A stretch of 7,496 nucleotides of DNA. Source: Granulicella sp. Lineage in GTDB: Bacteria > Acidobacteriota > Terriglobia > Terriglobales > Acidobacteriaceae. Below are positions 1-6,457 of this stretch, one piece after another. The stretch covers positions 1 to 7,496 of the forward strand of contig PKWK01000043.1 of NCBI GenBank assembly GCA_003133205.1, in the 5' to 3' direction. The translations under genes were made by a program, and so were the position numbers. The notes below the pieces were generated by a model. That model ran no database searches and was not told the DNA's origin. It saw nothing but the letters and a program-made list of their open reading frames with translations. Positions within the stretch are counted from its first letter, which is position 1, and the number at the start of each line of letters is the position of its first letter.

Positions 1-2075
1 CGATGCTGGTGCCGCAGGTGGTTGGCTTTAAGCTGATTGGGAAGTTGCGCGAAGGCAGTACGGCAACCGATCTGGTATTAACCGTGGCAGAAATGCTCCG
101 CAAGTTCGGTGTTGTCGGCAAGTTTGTGGAGTTTTGCGGGCCCGGCATCAGCGAACTTACGTTAGCCGACCGCGCCACAATCGGGAATATGGCACCAGAG
201 TATGGCGCGACTTGCGCAATTTTTCCCGTCGACGCAGAAACGCTCAATTATCTCCGTCTGACCGGCCGTAGCGAGGAACAGATCGCATTGGTGGACGCGT
301 ATTACAAGGAACAGGGCCTGTTCCATACAGCGAGCACACCAGAGGCAAAGTACTCCACGACCTTGTCGCTCGATCTGGCATCTGTCGAGCCGAGTGTAGC
401 AGGTCCCAGGCGTCCTCAGGATCGTGTGCGTCTGAGCGAAGTTGCTGCGAGTTTCAAAAAGCAGTTGCCCACGCTGAAAGGGCCGAACGCGAGTGCTGAT
501 GATGAACGCCAGGTTTGGAGGTGGGATGCTGAGGGTGGCCACCCGGCTGAAAGCGAAAATAACAGCACGAAAGGATCCCCGGAGCCCGGCAGAGCTACTT
601 CAGTAAAAGACCGATTTGGAGTCGAGGTGGATAAGTATCTTGACCATGGCTCGATCGTGATTGCCGCGATAACCAGTTGCACGAACACTTCCAATCCATC
701 GGTCATGCTGGCGGCAGGGCTGTTGGCGAAGAAGGCCGTCGAGAGGGATCTGCAAGTTCCACCCTGGGTGAAGAGTTCGCTGGCTCCAGGTTCGCGCGTG
801 GTCACGAGTTATCTCGATAAAGCAGGACTCACGCCATATCTCAACAAGCTACGCTTCAATATTGTGGGCTACGGTTGCACAACCTGCATTGGCAACTCCG
901 GGCCGCTGCCACCCGATGTCGCGACGGCCATAGACGATCACGGTCTTGTGGCTGTTTCCGTACTGAGCGGTAATCGCAATTTCGAAGGCCGTATCAATTC
1001 CGATGTGCGGGCAAACTACTTAATGTCCCCACCCCTGGTTGTGGCGTACGCGTTGGCGGGTCGCATCGATCATGACTTCGATAACGACCCGCTCGGCAAG
1101 GATCAGGATGGGCGGTCTGTTTACCTGCGGGATATCTGGCCGTCCCAGAGGGAGATACAGAGCACGTTAACTGATTCGATCGATCCAGGTATGTTCCGCA
1201 AAGGGTACTCGTCGGTGAGCGAAGGCGATACCAACTGGCAGAATCTTTGGTTTCCAACCGGCAGGACCTACGATTGGGAAGCCAACTCCACCTACATCCG
1301 CAAAGCGCCTTATTTTGACGGTATGCAGGCCAGTCCTGCAGCGGTTGAAGATATTCAGGACGCGCGTGTGCTGGCAGTACTTGGCGACAGTGTGACGACA
1401 GACCATATATCTCCTGCAGGATCAATCAAGATCAATAGTCCGGCAGGCAGGTACCTGACCGAACATGGGGTGAAGCAGGCAGAATTCAACAGCTACGGCT
1501 CTCGTCGCGGCAACCATGAAGTGATGGTGCGCGGGACGTTTGCCAATGTTCGGCTGCGCAATAAACTGGCGCCAGGTACGGAGGGCGGCGTGACGCGTCT
1601 TCTGCCGGAAGGCGAGCCCATGAGCATTTTCGATGCGGCAATATGTTATGCCGCTAGGAAGACGCCTCTGTTTATTGTGGCAGGCAAAGAGTACGGTTCC
1701 GGCTCCTCCCGCGATTGGGCGGCCAAGGGAGTAAAGCTGCTGGGTGTGTGTGCGGTGATCGCCGAGAGTTTCGAGCGGATTCATCGGTCGAATTTGGTCG
1801 GCATGGGAATCCTGCCCCTGCAGTTTGAAACGGACCAGAACTTCGAATCAATAGGCCTGACGGGCGAGGAAGTTTTTGAGATTGCCGGTTTGCGCAAGAT
1901 GCTGGACACGAAGTTTGCCGATGGCCGTAGTCTGACCGTAAAGTCTACGGCTTCAGACGGGCAGGCGACGATATTTACCGCGCTCGTGCGTATCGACACT
2001 GCGCAAGAAATTCTGTATTACCAGCACGGAGGTATCCTGCAGTACGTGCTGCGGCAACTGTCTGGGAGCGTGTAG
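1..2075 (+). CDS. acnA: Aconitate hydratase, AcnA/IRP1 type, 3' part (5' end outside window)
   Basis: This enzyme interconverts citrate and isocitrate through cis-aconitate in the cytoplasmic TCA cycle, using a [4Fe-4S] cluster. The 690 visible residues align from about residue 237 of E. coli AcnA (recalled), so roughly a quarter of the protein lies before the window; the ATG at 3 is an internal methionine, not the start. Counting from that Met, the three cluster cysteines are Cys226 (in AITSCTNTSNPS) and Cys292/Cys295 (in YGCTTCIGNSG). Other family blocks are LSGNRNFEGR (321-330), GDSVTTDHISPAGS (461-474), NSYGSRRGNHEV (496-507) and the domain-4 substrate loop GSGSSRDW (565-572). The C-terminus is complete, ending at TAG. 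One oddity is a polar linker, about residues 156-206, some 33 residues longer than in E. coli between RPQDRV and the first cluster cysteine. All key residues seen are intact, so it is probably active. The monomeric AcnA/IRP1 family fits much better than AcnB. Confidence 0.97.
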   Translation, partial: MLVPQVVGFKLIGKLREGSTATDLVLTVAEMLRKFGVVGKFVEFCGPGISELTLADRATIGNMAPEYGATCAIFPVDAETLNYLRLTGRSEEQIALVDAYYKEQGLFHTASTPEAKYSTTLSLDLASVEPSVAGPRRPQDRVRLSEVAASFKKQLPTLKGPNASADDERQVWRWDAEGGHPAESENNSTKGSPEPGRATSVKDRFGVEVDKYLDHGSIVIAAITSCTNTSNPSVMLAAGLLAKKAVERDLQVPPWVKSSLAPGSRVVTSYLDKAGLTPYLNKLRFNIVGYGCTTCIGNSGPLPPDVATAIDDHGLVAVSVLSGNRNFEGRINSDVRANYLMSPPLVVAYALAGRIDHDFDNDPLGKDQDGRSVYLRDIWPSQREIQSTLTDSIDPGMFRKGYSSVSEGDTNWQNLWFPTGRTYDWEANSTYIRKAPYFDGMQASPAAVEDIQDARVLAVLGDSVTTDHISPAGSIKINSPAGRYLTEHGVKQAEFNSYGSRRGNHEVMVRGTFANVRLRNKLAPGTEGGVTRLLPEGEPMSIFDAAICYAARKTPLFIVAGKEYGSGSSRDWAAKGVKLLGVCAVIAESFERIHRSNLVGMGILPLQFETDQNFESIGLTGEEVFEIAGLRKMLDTKFADGRSLTVKSTASDGQATIFTALVRIDTAQEILYYQHGGILQYVLRQLSGSV

Positions 2076-2076
2076 A

Positions 2077-2096
2077 GTATCCGTCCGGATACGGAC
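2077..2096 (+). repeat. Overlapping short inverted repeats just after acnA
   Basis: Directly after the aconitase stop codon, GTATCC (2077-2082) is complementary to GGATAC (2087-2092). An alternative pairing joins GTCCG (2083-2087) with CGGAC (2092-2096). The two hairpins are mutually exclusive. No run of T follows, so this is not a standard intrinsic terminator. It may still be a 3'-end or pause structure. The rest of the 142-nt gap to the next gene shows nothing I can name. Confidence 0.35.
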
Positions 2097-2205
2097 CTAC
2101 TGGCTACGATTCGTCGCCTGTATCCTCTCTACTGTCTGGTCGGGATGAACTGAACTCTTCTGGTACCCCTACGCTCGCCACAAGTAGACGTTGACCATTC
2201 ACTTT

Positions 2206-2210
2206 GAGGT
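2206..2210 (+). promoter_or_regulatory. Ribosome binding site of the phosphatase gene
   Basis: GAGGT lies 7 nt before the ATG at 2218. This favours 2218 over the upstream in-frame TTG at 2191, which would add nine residues and has no comparable Shine-Dalgarno sequence in front of it. Confidence 0.7.
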
Positions 2211-2217
2211 CGTGAGA

Positions 2218-3327
2218 ATGCAAGTAGAATCCGAAATTCCTGAAATTCAGATGATCCAGGCAGAACCCGGCATTGACGAATATCTTCGTAGAAGATTGAT
2301 GCCCGTCGAGGGCGCAATTCCACTCCTTAATGGCATTGAGATGTACGGTAATTCGGTTCCCGCAGGAAAGGTAGGCGGCGACCTCTTTGAGTACATCAAC
2401 TTTCAGCAGCGCTACAACATCGATGCACGAACCTGCCGTGCAATCAAACTCTCCCAAAAGTATCTGGAGCCCCTTTCAGAAGGAACAACGCTAGGTAATG
2501 TAGTCGATCTTCATGTGCATTGGCTGGAGTCCAGAGCGGACTTTACCCTGGCCGATGCAATCCAATACAGAAAAGCCAAGAGCTCTGAGCAGTTGAGAAT
2601 TGCCGAGGCGCTCCAAGAACTCCACACTACTGCAGGAGTGTTGTTGGTAGATGCCCAGGGACACGGAATCATTGCGGCAAAGATCGCGTCGACTGTACAT
2701 GACACTTTTCATACGGCCATGCTCTCTGAACTGGACTGCAATGGGAGAACAACTCCGGAGATGTTCGAGAGAATTAACCTTAGGCTTGCGCGGTCTGTTA
2801 CAGCCCGCAACGCCTTGAGCCCTGGCATGGGAGACAGCCCAAGGGAAATTGCCACTCTTCTATACGGGGAGATACGCCCTGACGGACTTTTTCGCTTTGT
2901 AAACTTCGGCCATCCTCCACCGCTTGTATTCTCCTCGGAATATGGCAGATTCATGGAGATCAGGAAGTGCTGCATGGTGCAATTCCCAGCGCTTGGGCTC
3001 GAAATTCCCGAAGACCATCCTGACCGAAGCAGATATATTTCCATCAAATCACGTAAAAGCCAGATGAATGCCGCTGATTTGGCAGAAATTACCCTGATGG
3101 GCAGAGGAGACATCCTATTTCTTTACACGGATGGTGTTTACGACGGTAGTGATGAAGTGGAAAGAAGAGAGTTCGAACGAATCATTCGAGAACATAAAAA
3201 GAAGCCGGCAAAGGATATCTGTAACGCGATTCTCGAGCGTGCAATTGGAAATGATGAGCTTCTCAGACTGAGTGGGGAGACTGACCGCATCGACGACAAG
3301 ACGGTGTTTATCGTCAAGAGTACGTAG
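2218..3327 (+). CDS. SpoIIE/RsbU-type PP2C serine/threonine phosphatase with internal insert
   Basis: This is a predicted metal-dependent serine/threonine phosphatase of the SpoIIE/RsbU branch of PP2C. Known members often dephosphorylate anti-sigma-factor antagonists in partner-switching stress or development pathways; the substrate here is unknown. From the ATG at 2218 (369 aa) the motifs appear in family order: VGGDLFEYI (about 52-60, metal-binding Asp55), VDAQGHG (144-150, second metal Asp145), NFGHPPP (229-235), DILFLYTDGVYDG (298-310) and DDKTVFIV (359-366). The catalytic Asp residues are all present. The N-terminus is only about 50 residues, with no recognisable GAF, PAS or receiver domain, transmembrane segment or signal peptide, so it looks cytosolic. 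Between VGGD and DAQGHG lies an insert (about residues 62-139) that is charged and probably helical; typical RsbU-like domains have only a short connection there. No STAS protein or anti-sigma kinase gene is nearby. Sampled base composition is lower in GC than in neighbouring genes. Start chosen on the GAGGT site. Confidence 0.88.
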   Translation: MQVESEIPEIQMIQAEPGIDEYLRRRLMPVEGAIPLLNGIEMYGNSVPAGKVGGDLFEYINFQQRYNIDARTCRAIKLSQKYLEPLSEGTTLGNVVDLHVHWLESRADFTLADAIQYRKAKSSEQLRIAEALQELHTTAGVLLVDAQGHGIIAAKIASTVHDTFHTAMLSELDCNGRTTPEMFERINLRLARSVTARNALSPGMGDSPREIATLLYGEIRPDGLFRFVNFGHPPPLVFSSEYGRFMEIRKCCMVQFPALGLEIPEDHPDRSRYISIKSRKSQMNAADLAEITLMGRGDILFLYTDGVYDGSDEVERREFERIIREHKKKPAKDICNAILERAIGNDELLRLSGETDRIDDKTVFIVKST

Positions 3328-3369
3328 AGATTTGTCGCTACGGGATCTTTCTCGTGCCCAAGATTCCTT

Positions 3370-3409
3370 TTCGCGAGTCCGGTCAGAGACTGTCTTTCCA
3401 TCTCGCGAA
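3370..3409. repeat. 8-bp inverted repeat in the convergent gap
   Basis: TTCGCGAG (3370-3377) and CTCGCGAA (3402-3409) form a perfect 8-bp inverted repeat around a 24-nt loop. It lies between the ends of the phosphatase gene and fumC, where a two-way transcription end would be expected. Neither side has the T run of an intrinsic terminator, so the role is only a guess. Apart from this repeat I see nothing in 3328-3455. Confidence 0.4.
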
Positions 3410-3455
3410 GCGTCCAGTTGCTGCGGATCATAGGGTATAGTAGGCCTGGAAAACG

Positions 3456-4901
3456 TCAGCCGTTCGGAAAGGCCATTTTCTGCGGATCGACGGCGTCATC
3501 GAAGGTCTTTTCGTCGATCAAGCCAGTTGAAAGCGCCGCCTTCTTCAGCGTCGTCTCCTCTTCCAGCGCCTTGTAAGCGATCTTCGATGCCTTGTCGTAG
3601 CCAACGACGGGACTCAGTGCAGTCACCAGCATCAGTGAGTTCTGAACAAATTGCGCGATTCGCCTTTCATTCAGGGACGTCCCCTCGACCGAGAAGACCC
3701 TAAACTTCTCGCACCCGTCAGCGAGAAGGCGTGCGGAGTGAAGAAAGTTATTGATGACGAGCGGTCGCATCGTATTCAGTTCAAAGTTGCCCTGCGACCC
3801 GGCGAACGCTACGGCCGAATCATTTCCGATGACCTGGATCGAGATCATGATGATGGCCTCACACTGTGTCGGGTTCACTTTGCCGGGCATGATCGAAGAC
3901 CCGGGCTCGTTGGCGGGCAATATCAACTCACCAAGTCCGCAGCGCGGTCCAGATGCCAGCCAGCGCATATCGTTGGCAATCTTGATCAGTACGACGGCAA
4001 GCGAGCGAAGCGCGGCGTGCGCGTTCACCATGGCGTCAACAGAACTCTGTGCAGCGAACTTATTCGGTGCGGTTACGAAGGGCAGCCCAGTCAACTCCGC
4101 AATCTTTGCTGCGATTCCTTCGGCGAAGCGAGGAGGAGCATTCAGTCCGGTGCCCACTGCGGTGCCACCCGCCGCCAACTGATAGATGCCAGTAAGGGAA
4201 TTGTCGATCAATCGAATGGCATCGCGAAGCTGGACAGCGTAGCCTGACCATTCCTGGCCGACGGTGAGCGGCACAGCATCTTCAAGATGCGTTCTGCCGA
4301 TCTTGACGATGGAATGCCACTTATTTGCTTTGTCTTCGATCGCCGCGGCCAAGGCATCCACTCGGGGCAGGAGATAATTCTTAACTGCCAGCGCGCTAGC
4401 GATGTGCATCGCCGTTGGAAAAGTGTCATTCGAAGACTGCGATATGTTGACATGGTCGTTCGGATGGATCGGAGTTTTGCTCCCTAATTCTCCACCAAGA
4501 AATTGAATTGCGCGGTTAGCGATCACTTCGTTGACGTTCATGTTTGTCTGTGTTCCCGATCCGGCCTGCCATACAAACAGAGGGAACTCACTATCCAAGT
4601 GACCGGCTATCACTTCGTCGGCGGCAGCGGAGATAGCATTTGCCCGCCACAGTTCGAGGAGTCCAGCCGCTGCATTCACATGCGCCGCGGCCTTCTTCAC
4701 GTATCCATAAGCGTGAAATACCTCCTTGGGAAGACGCTCATTGCCAATGGCAAAGTGGATGAGCGCGCGTTCCGTCTGCGCTCCCCAGTAGTGATTTGCC
4801 GGAACGTCGATATCGCCCATCGAGTCCGTTTCCTTGCGTTTTCCAGATGCATCAATACCGATGGCTGTCTGCCTCAACTCTCGTGCACCCTCTGTAGCCA
4901 T
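3456..4901 (-). CDS. fumC: Class II fumarate hydratase
   Basis: This iron-free fumarase interconverts fumarate and L-malate in the cytoplasmic TCA cycle, as a homotetramer of the aspartase/fumarase superfamily. The 481-aa protein is complete and slightly longer than the usual 460-470 residues because of about 20 extra N-terminal residues before KETDSMG. Superfamily signatures are present: GSGTQTNMN (114-122), HPND (146-149) and SSND (156-159) at the substrate sites, GRTHLEDA (202-209) with Thr204/His205, and the mobile catalytic loop GSSIMPGKVNPTQCE (334-348). In that loop Ser335 matches E. coli Ser318, with Lys341 and Asn343 following. Aspartase is the main alternative, but the close match to E. 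coli FumC, including WLASGPRCG and GYDKASKIA, supports fumarase. The start at 4901 has GAGG 6 nt upstream. It follows nuoN on the same strand after 116 nt, so it could be read through from the nuo operon or have its own promoter. Confidence 0.96.
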   Translation of the reverse strand: MATEGARELRQTAIGIDASGKRKETDSMGDIDVPANHYWGAQTERALIHFAIGNERLPKEVFHAYGYVKKAAAHVNAAAGLLELWRANAISAAADEVIAGHLDSEFPLFVWQAGSGTQTNMNVNEVIANRAIQFLGGELGSKTPIHPNDHVNISQSSNDTFPTAMHIASALAVKNYLLPRVDALAAAIEDKANKWHSIVKIGRTHLEDAVPLTVGQEWSGYAVQLRDAIRLIDNSLTGIYQLAAGGTAVGTGLNAPPRFAEGIAAKIAELTGLPFVTAPNKFAAQSSVDAMVNAHAALRSLAVVLIKIANDMRWLASGPRCGLGELILPANEPGSSIMPGKVNPTQCEAIIMISIQVIGNDSAVAFAGSQGNFELNTMRPLVINNFLHSARLLADGCEKFRVFSVEGTSLNERRIAQFVQNSLMLVTALSPVVGYDKASKIAYKALEEETTLKKAALSTGLIDEKTFDDAVDPQKMAFPNG

Positions 4902-5017
4902 GCATCACCTCGCCTTTTGAGCTAGCGTATTCCCCGATTTGTTTTAGGCAATTGAAAAATGTGGTCCCCCGCAGACTTGAGTGCCCCGAAGCGTGGTATC
5001 TCCAATCTGCAACTCTT
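4902..5017 (-). other. nuoN-fumC intergenic gap
   Basis: This 116-nt spacer holds the downstream arm of the hairpin at the nuoN stop, then a short G-rich stretch, an AT-rich patch (about 4935-4970) and the fumC ribosome binding site. No convincing -35/-10 pair and no T-tract terminator were found. The AT-rich patch is where a fumC promoter would most likely sit, but that is only an inference. Confidence 0.4.
4905..4911 (-). promoter_or_regulatory. Ribosome binding site of fumC
   Basis: On the minus strand GAGGTGA precedes the ATG at 4901, with the GAGG core 6 nt from it. A second ATG at 4905-4903 overlaps the site, is in another frame and is too close to the GAGG core. The site supports the long fumC N-terminus over a later start at the internal Met28. 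Confidence 0.65.
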
Positions 5018-5044
5018 TCAGATCAGACCGCGAGTTGCAGATTG
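5003..5044 (-). repeat. Perfect 13-bp inverted repeat across the nuoN stop codon
   Basis: CAATCTGCAACTC (5003-5015) is the exact reverse complement of GAGTTGCAGATTG (5032-5044), with a 16-nt loop holding the last nuoN codons and its TGA stop. On the nuoN message the 5' arm is coding (residues Q-S-A-T near the C-terminus) and the 3' arm is untranslated. No T run follows on either strand, so it lacks the usual intrinsic-terminator tail. It could act as a 3'-end stabilising structure, a weak terminator or processing site between nuo and fumC. Confidence 0.75.
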
Positions 5045-6454
5045 AATCACATTGACCAAGGCCGTTGGGTAAACTCCCAGCCAGACCAGTACCACGAGGA
5101 GCACGGCCAGAACCAGGATTGCCGCCGGCGCACGGAGTGGAAGCGGTTCGAGAGCCAGGGCGCCCTCTGCCGGGCGCTGGTACATGGCTGTCACAATTCG
5201 CAGGTAATAGAAGAGACCGATGGTGCTGGTAATAACCAGGATCAGGATGAGCGCCCAAGCTCCCTCGGCTGCGCCTGCGGCGATGATGTAGAACTTGCCG
5301 AGGAAACCTGCCGTCAGTGGAATACCAGCCAGCGAAAGCAGCATAGCCGTGAAGGCCAGTGCGATTCCAGGCCGTCGCCAGAACAGTCCCCGGTAATCTT
5401 CGAGTTGGTCAGCATCGCGCTCTTGCCCGGAGAGCAAAGTAACCACGGCGAATGCGCCCAGGGTCATGACGAAGTAAGCCATGAGATAGAAGACCACGGC
5501 ATTCGCGCCCAGGGCACCGCCGACTTCGAGGGCCACAAGCAGATAGCCCATGTGCGCAATGGAGGAGTATGCCAGGATTCGCTTCACATTGTTTTCGAAG
5601 AGCGCGAGCAAGTTGCCCGTGAACATAGACGCGATGGCGATAATCGAGAACACGAGAAGCAGGGGTGCGAATTGGCCCGTCCCAGACTGGGTGAAATACC
5701 GCAACAGCAGTGCGAACATGCCCCCTTTGGAAACAGTGGCAACGAAGGCGGTCACCGGCGCGGGCGCTCCCCGATAGACATCTGGCGTCCACATGTGGAA
5801 AGGCACAAGGGCCAGTTTGAAGCCGATGCCGGTAACGATCATCGCCGTGCCGGGCAGGAGCAGTCCAAGATTCAAGTCTGCACGGATAGCCAAAAGATGG
5901 GCCATCTGGCGGAAGTCCATTGTCCCGAGATCGGCATAAACCAAGGCGATCCCAAAGACGAGGAATGCTGACGAAGAGGCAGCCAGAACCAGATATTTAA
6001 CTCCTGCCTCTAACGGAAGCGGTCGATCGCCGAAATAGGCGATCAGAGCATAGAGCGCAATGCTGAGGACTTCGAGTCCGAGAAACAGCGAAGCGAAGTG
6101 ACTGCTGGCGGCCAGGACCATGGCGCCTAGCGTCGCCACCAGCAGCAGGATATAGAACTCCTCCTTGTTGCCTTCCCGCTTTTCCAGATAGCCATACGCC
6201 AGCAGCGCCACTGCAAAACTGGCCGCAAGAATCAATCCGAAGAAGAAGAGAGCGTACCTGTCGATGACGAGCAGCGCCGTCACCTGGCGCATGGGAACAA
6301 AGAATATTGACCCAAAGGCCGCCGCCAGACCGGCAAGTGTAAGTCCGAATGCAACCGCGTGATTGCGGCCCGCAGCAACCGCTCCAAGCACCACGACAGC
6401 GGTCACGGCGACCATCAGGAGCGGCAACAGGGCTAGCAAGTCAACGGCAGTCAT
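5018..6454 (-). CDS. nuoN: NADH-quinone oxidoreductase subunit N
   Basis: NuoN is one of the three antiporter-like subunits in the membrane arm of respiratory complex I and carries one of its proton channels. The 478-aa protein is very hydrophobic with about 14 predicted membrane helices, matching the usual 480-490 residues. The channel residues known from E. coli NuoN are all present: Glu128 in LGLEVLS (E133 there), Lys213 in GIGFKLALVPFH (K217), Lys243 in ATVSKGG (K247) and Lys387 in GFLGKFY (K395). The NuoN-specific WTPDVYRGAPAPVTAF (222-237) and AYSSIAHMGY (295-304) separate it from NuoM, NuoL and Mrp antiporter subunits. Its start lies 3 nt after the nuoM stop, so translation is probably coupled. 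It should be a working proton-pumping subunit. Confidence 0.96.
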   Translation of the reverse strand: MTAVDLLALLPLLMVAVTAVVVLGAVAAGRNHAVAFGLTLAGLAAAFGSIFFVPMRQVTALLVIDRYALFFFGLILAASFAVALLAYGYLEKREGNKEEFYILLLVATLGAMVLAASSHFASLFLGLEVLSIALYALIAYFGDRPLPLEAGVKYLVLAASSSAFLVFGIALVYADLGTMDFRQMAHLLAIRADLNLGLLLPGTAMIVTGIGFKLALVPFHMWTPDVYRGAPAPVTAFVATVSKGGMFALLLRYFTQSGTGQFAPLLLVFSIIAIASMFTGNLLALFENNVKRILAYSSIAHMGYLLVALEVGGALGANAVVFYLMAYFVMTLGAFAVVTLLSGQERDADQLEDYRGLFWRRPGIALAFTAMLLSLAGIPLTAGFLGKFYIIAAGAAEGAWALILILVITSTIGLFYYLRIVTAMYQRPAEGALALEPLPLRAPAAILVLAVLLVVLVWLGVYPTALVNVIQSATRGLI

Positions 6455-6457
6455 GGA

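Noticed and set aside
2191..2219. TTGACC (2191-2196) with GAGAAT 17 nt later as a promoter
   Set aside because: The -10 match is poor and would overlap the start codon of the phosphatase gene, whose ribosome binding site lies between the two boxes.
3651..4247. Plus-strand open frame of 198 codons opposite fumC
   Set aside because: It is antisense to well-conserved fumarase sequence, with no recognisable protein and no supporting ribosome binding site.
4925..4965. Possible fumC promoter (TTGCCT with TACGCT about 16 nt downstream, minus strand)
   Set aside because: The -10 box matches the consensus at too few positions to support a call.
4963..4990. Intrinsic terminator after nuoN (GC-rich stretch followed by TTTTT on the minus strand)
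   Set aside because: The G-rich stretch before the T run has no matching C-rich arm, so no stable stem ends at the T run.
4952..5971. Long plus-strand open frame of 339 codons opposite nuoN
   Set aside because: It is antisense to a clear NuoN gene, its protein is polar and low-complexity (rich in Gln, Glu, His, Arg) as expected from the complement of hydrophobic codons, and it matches no family I know.
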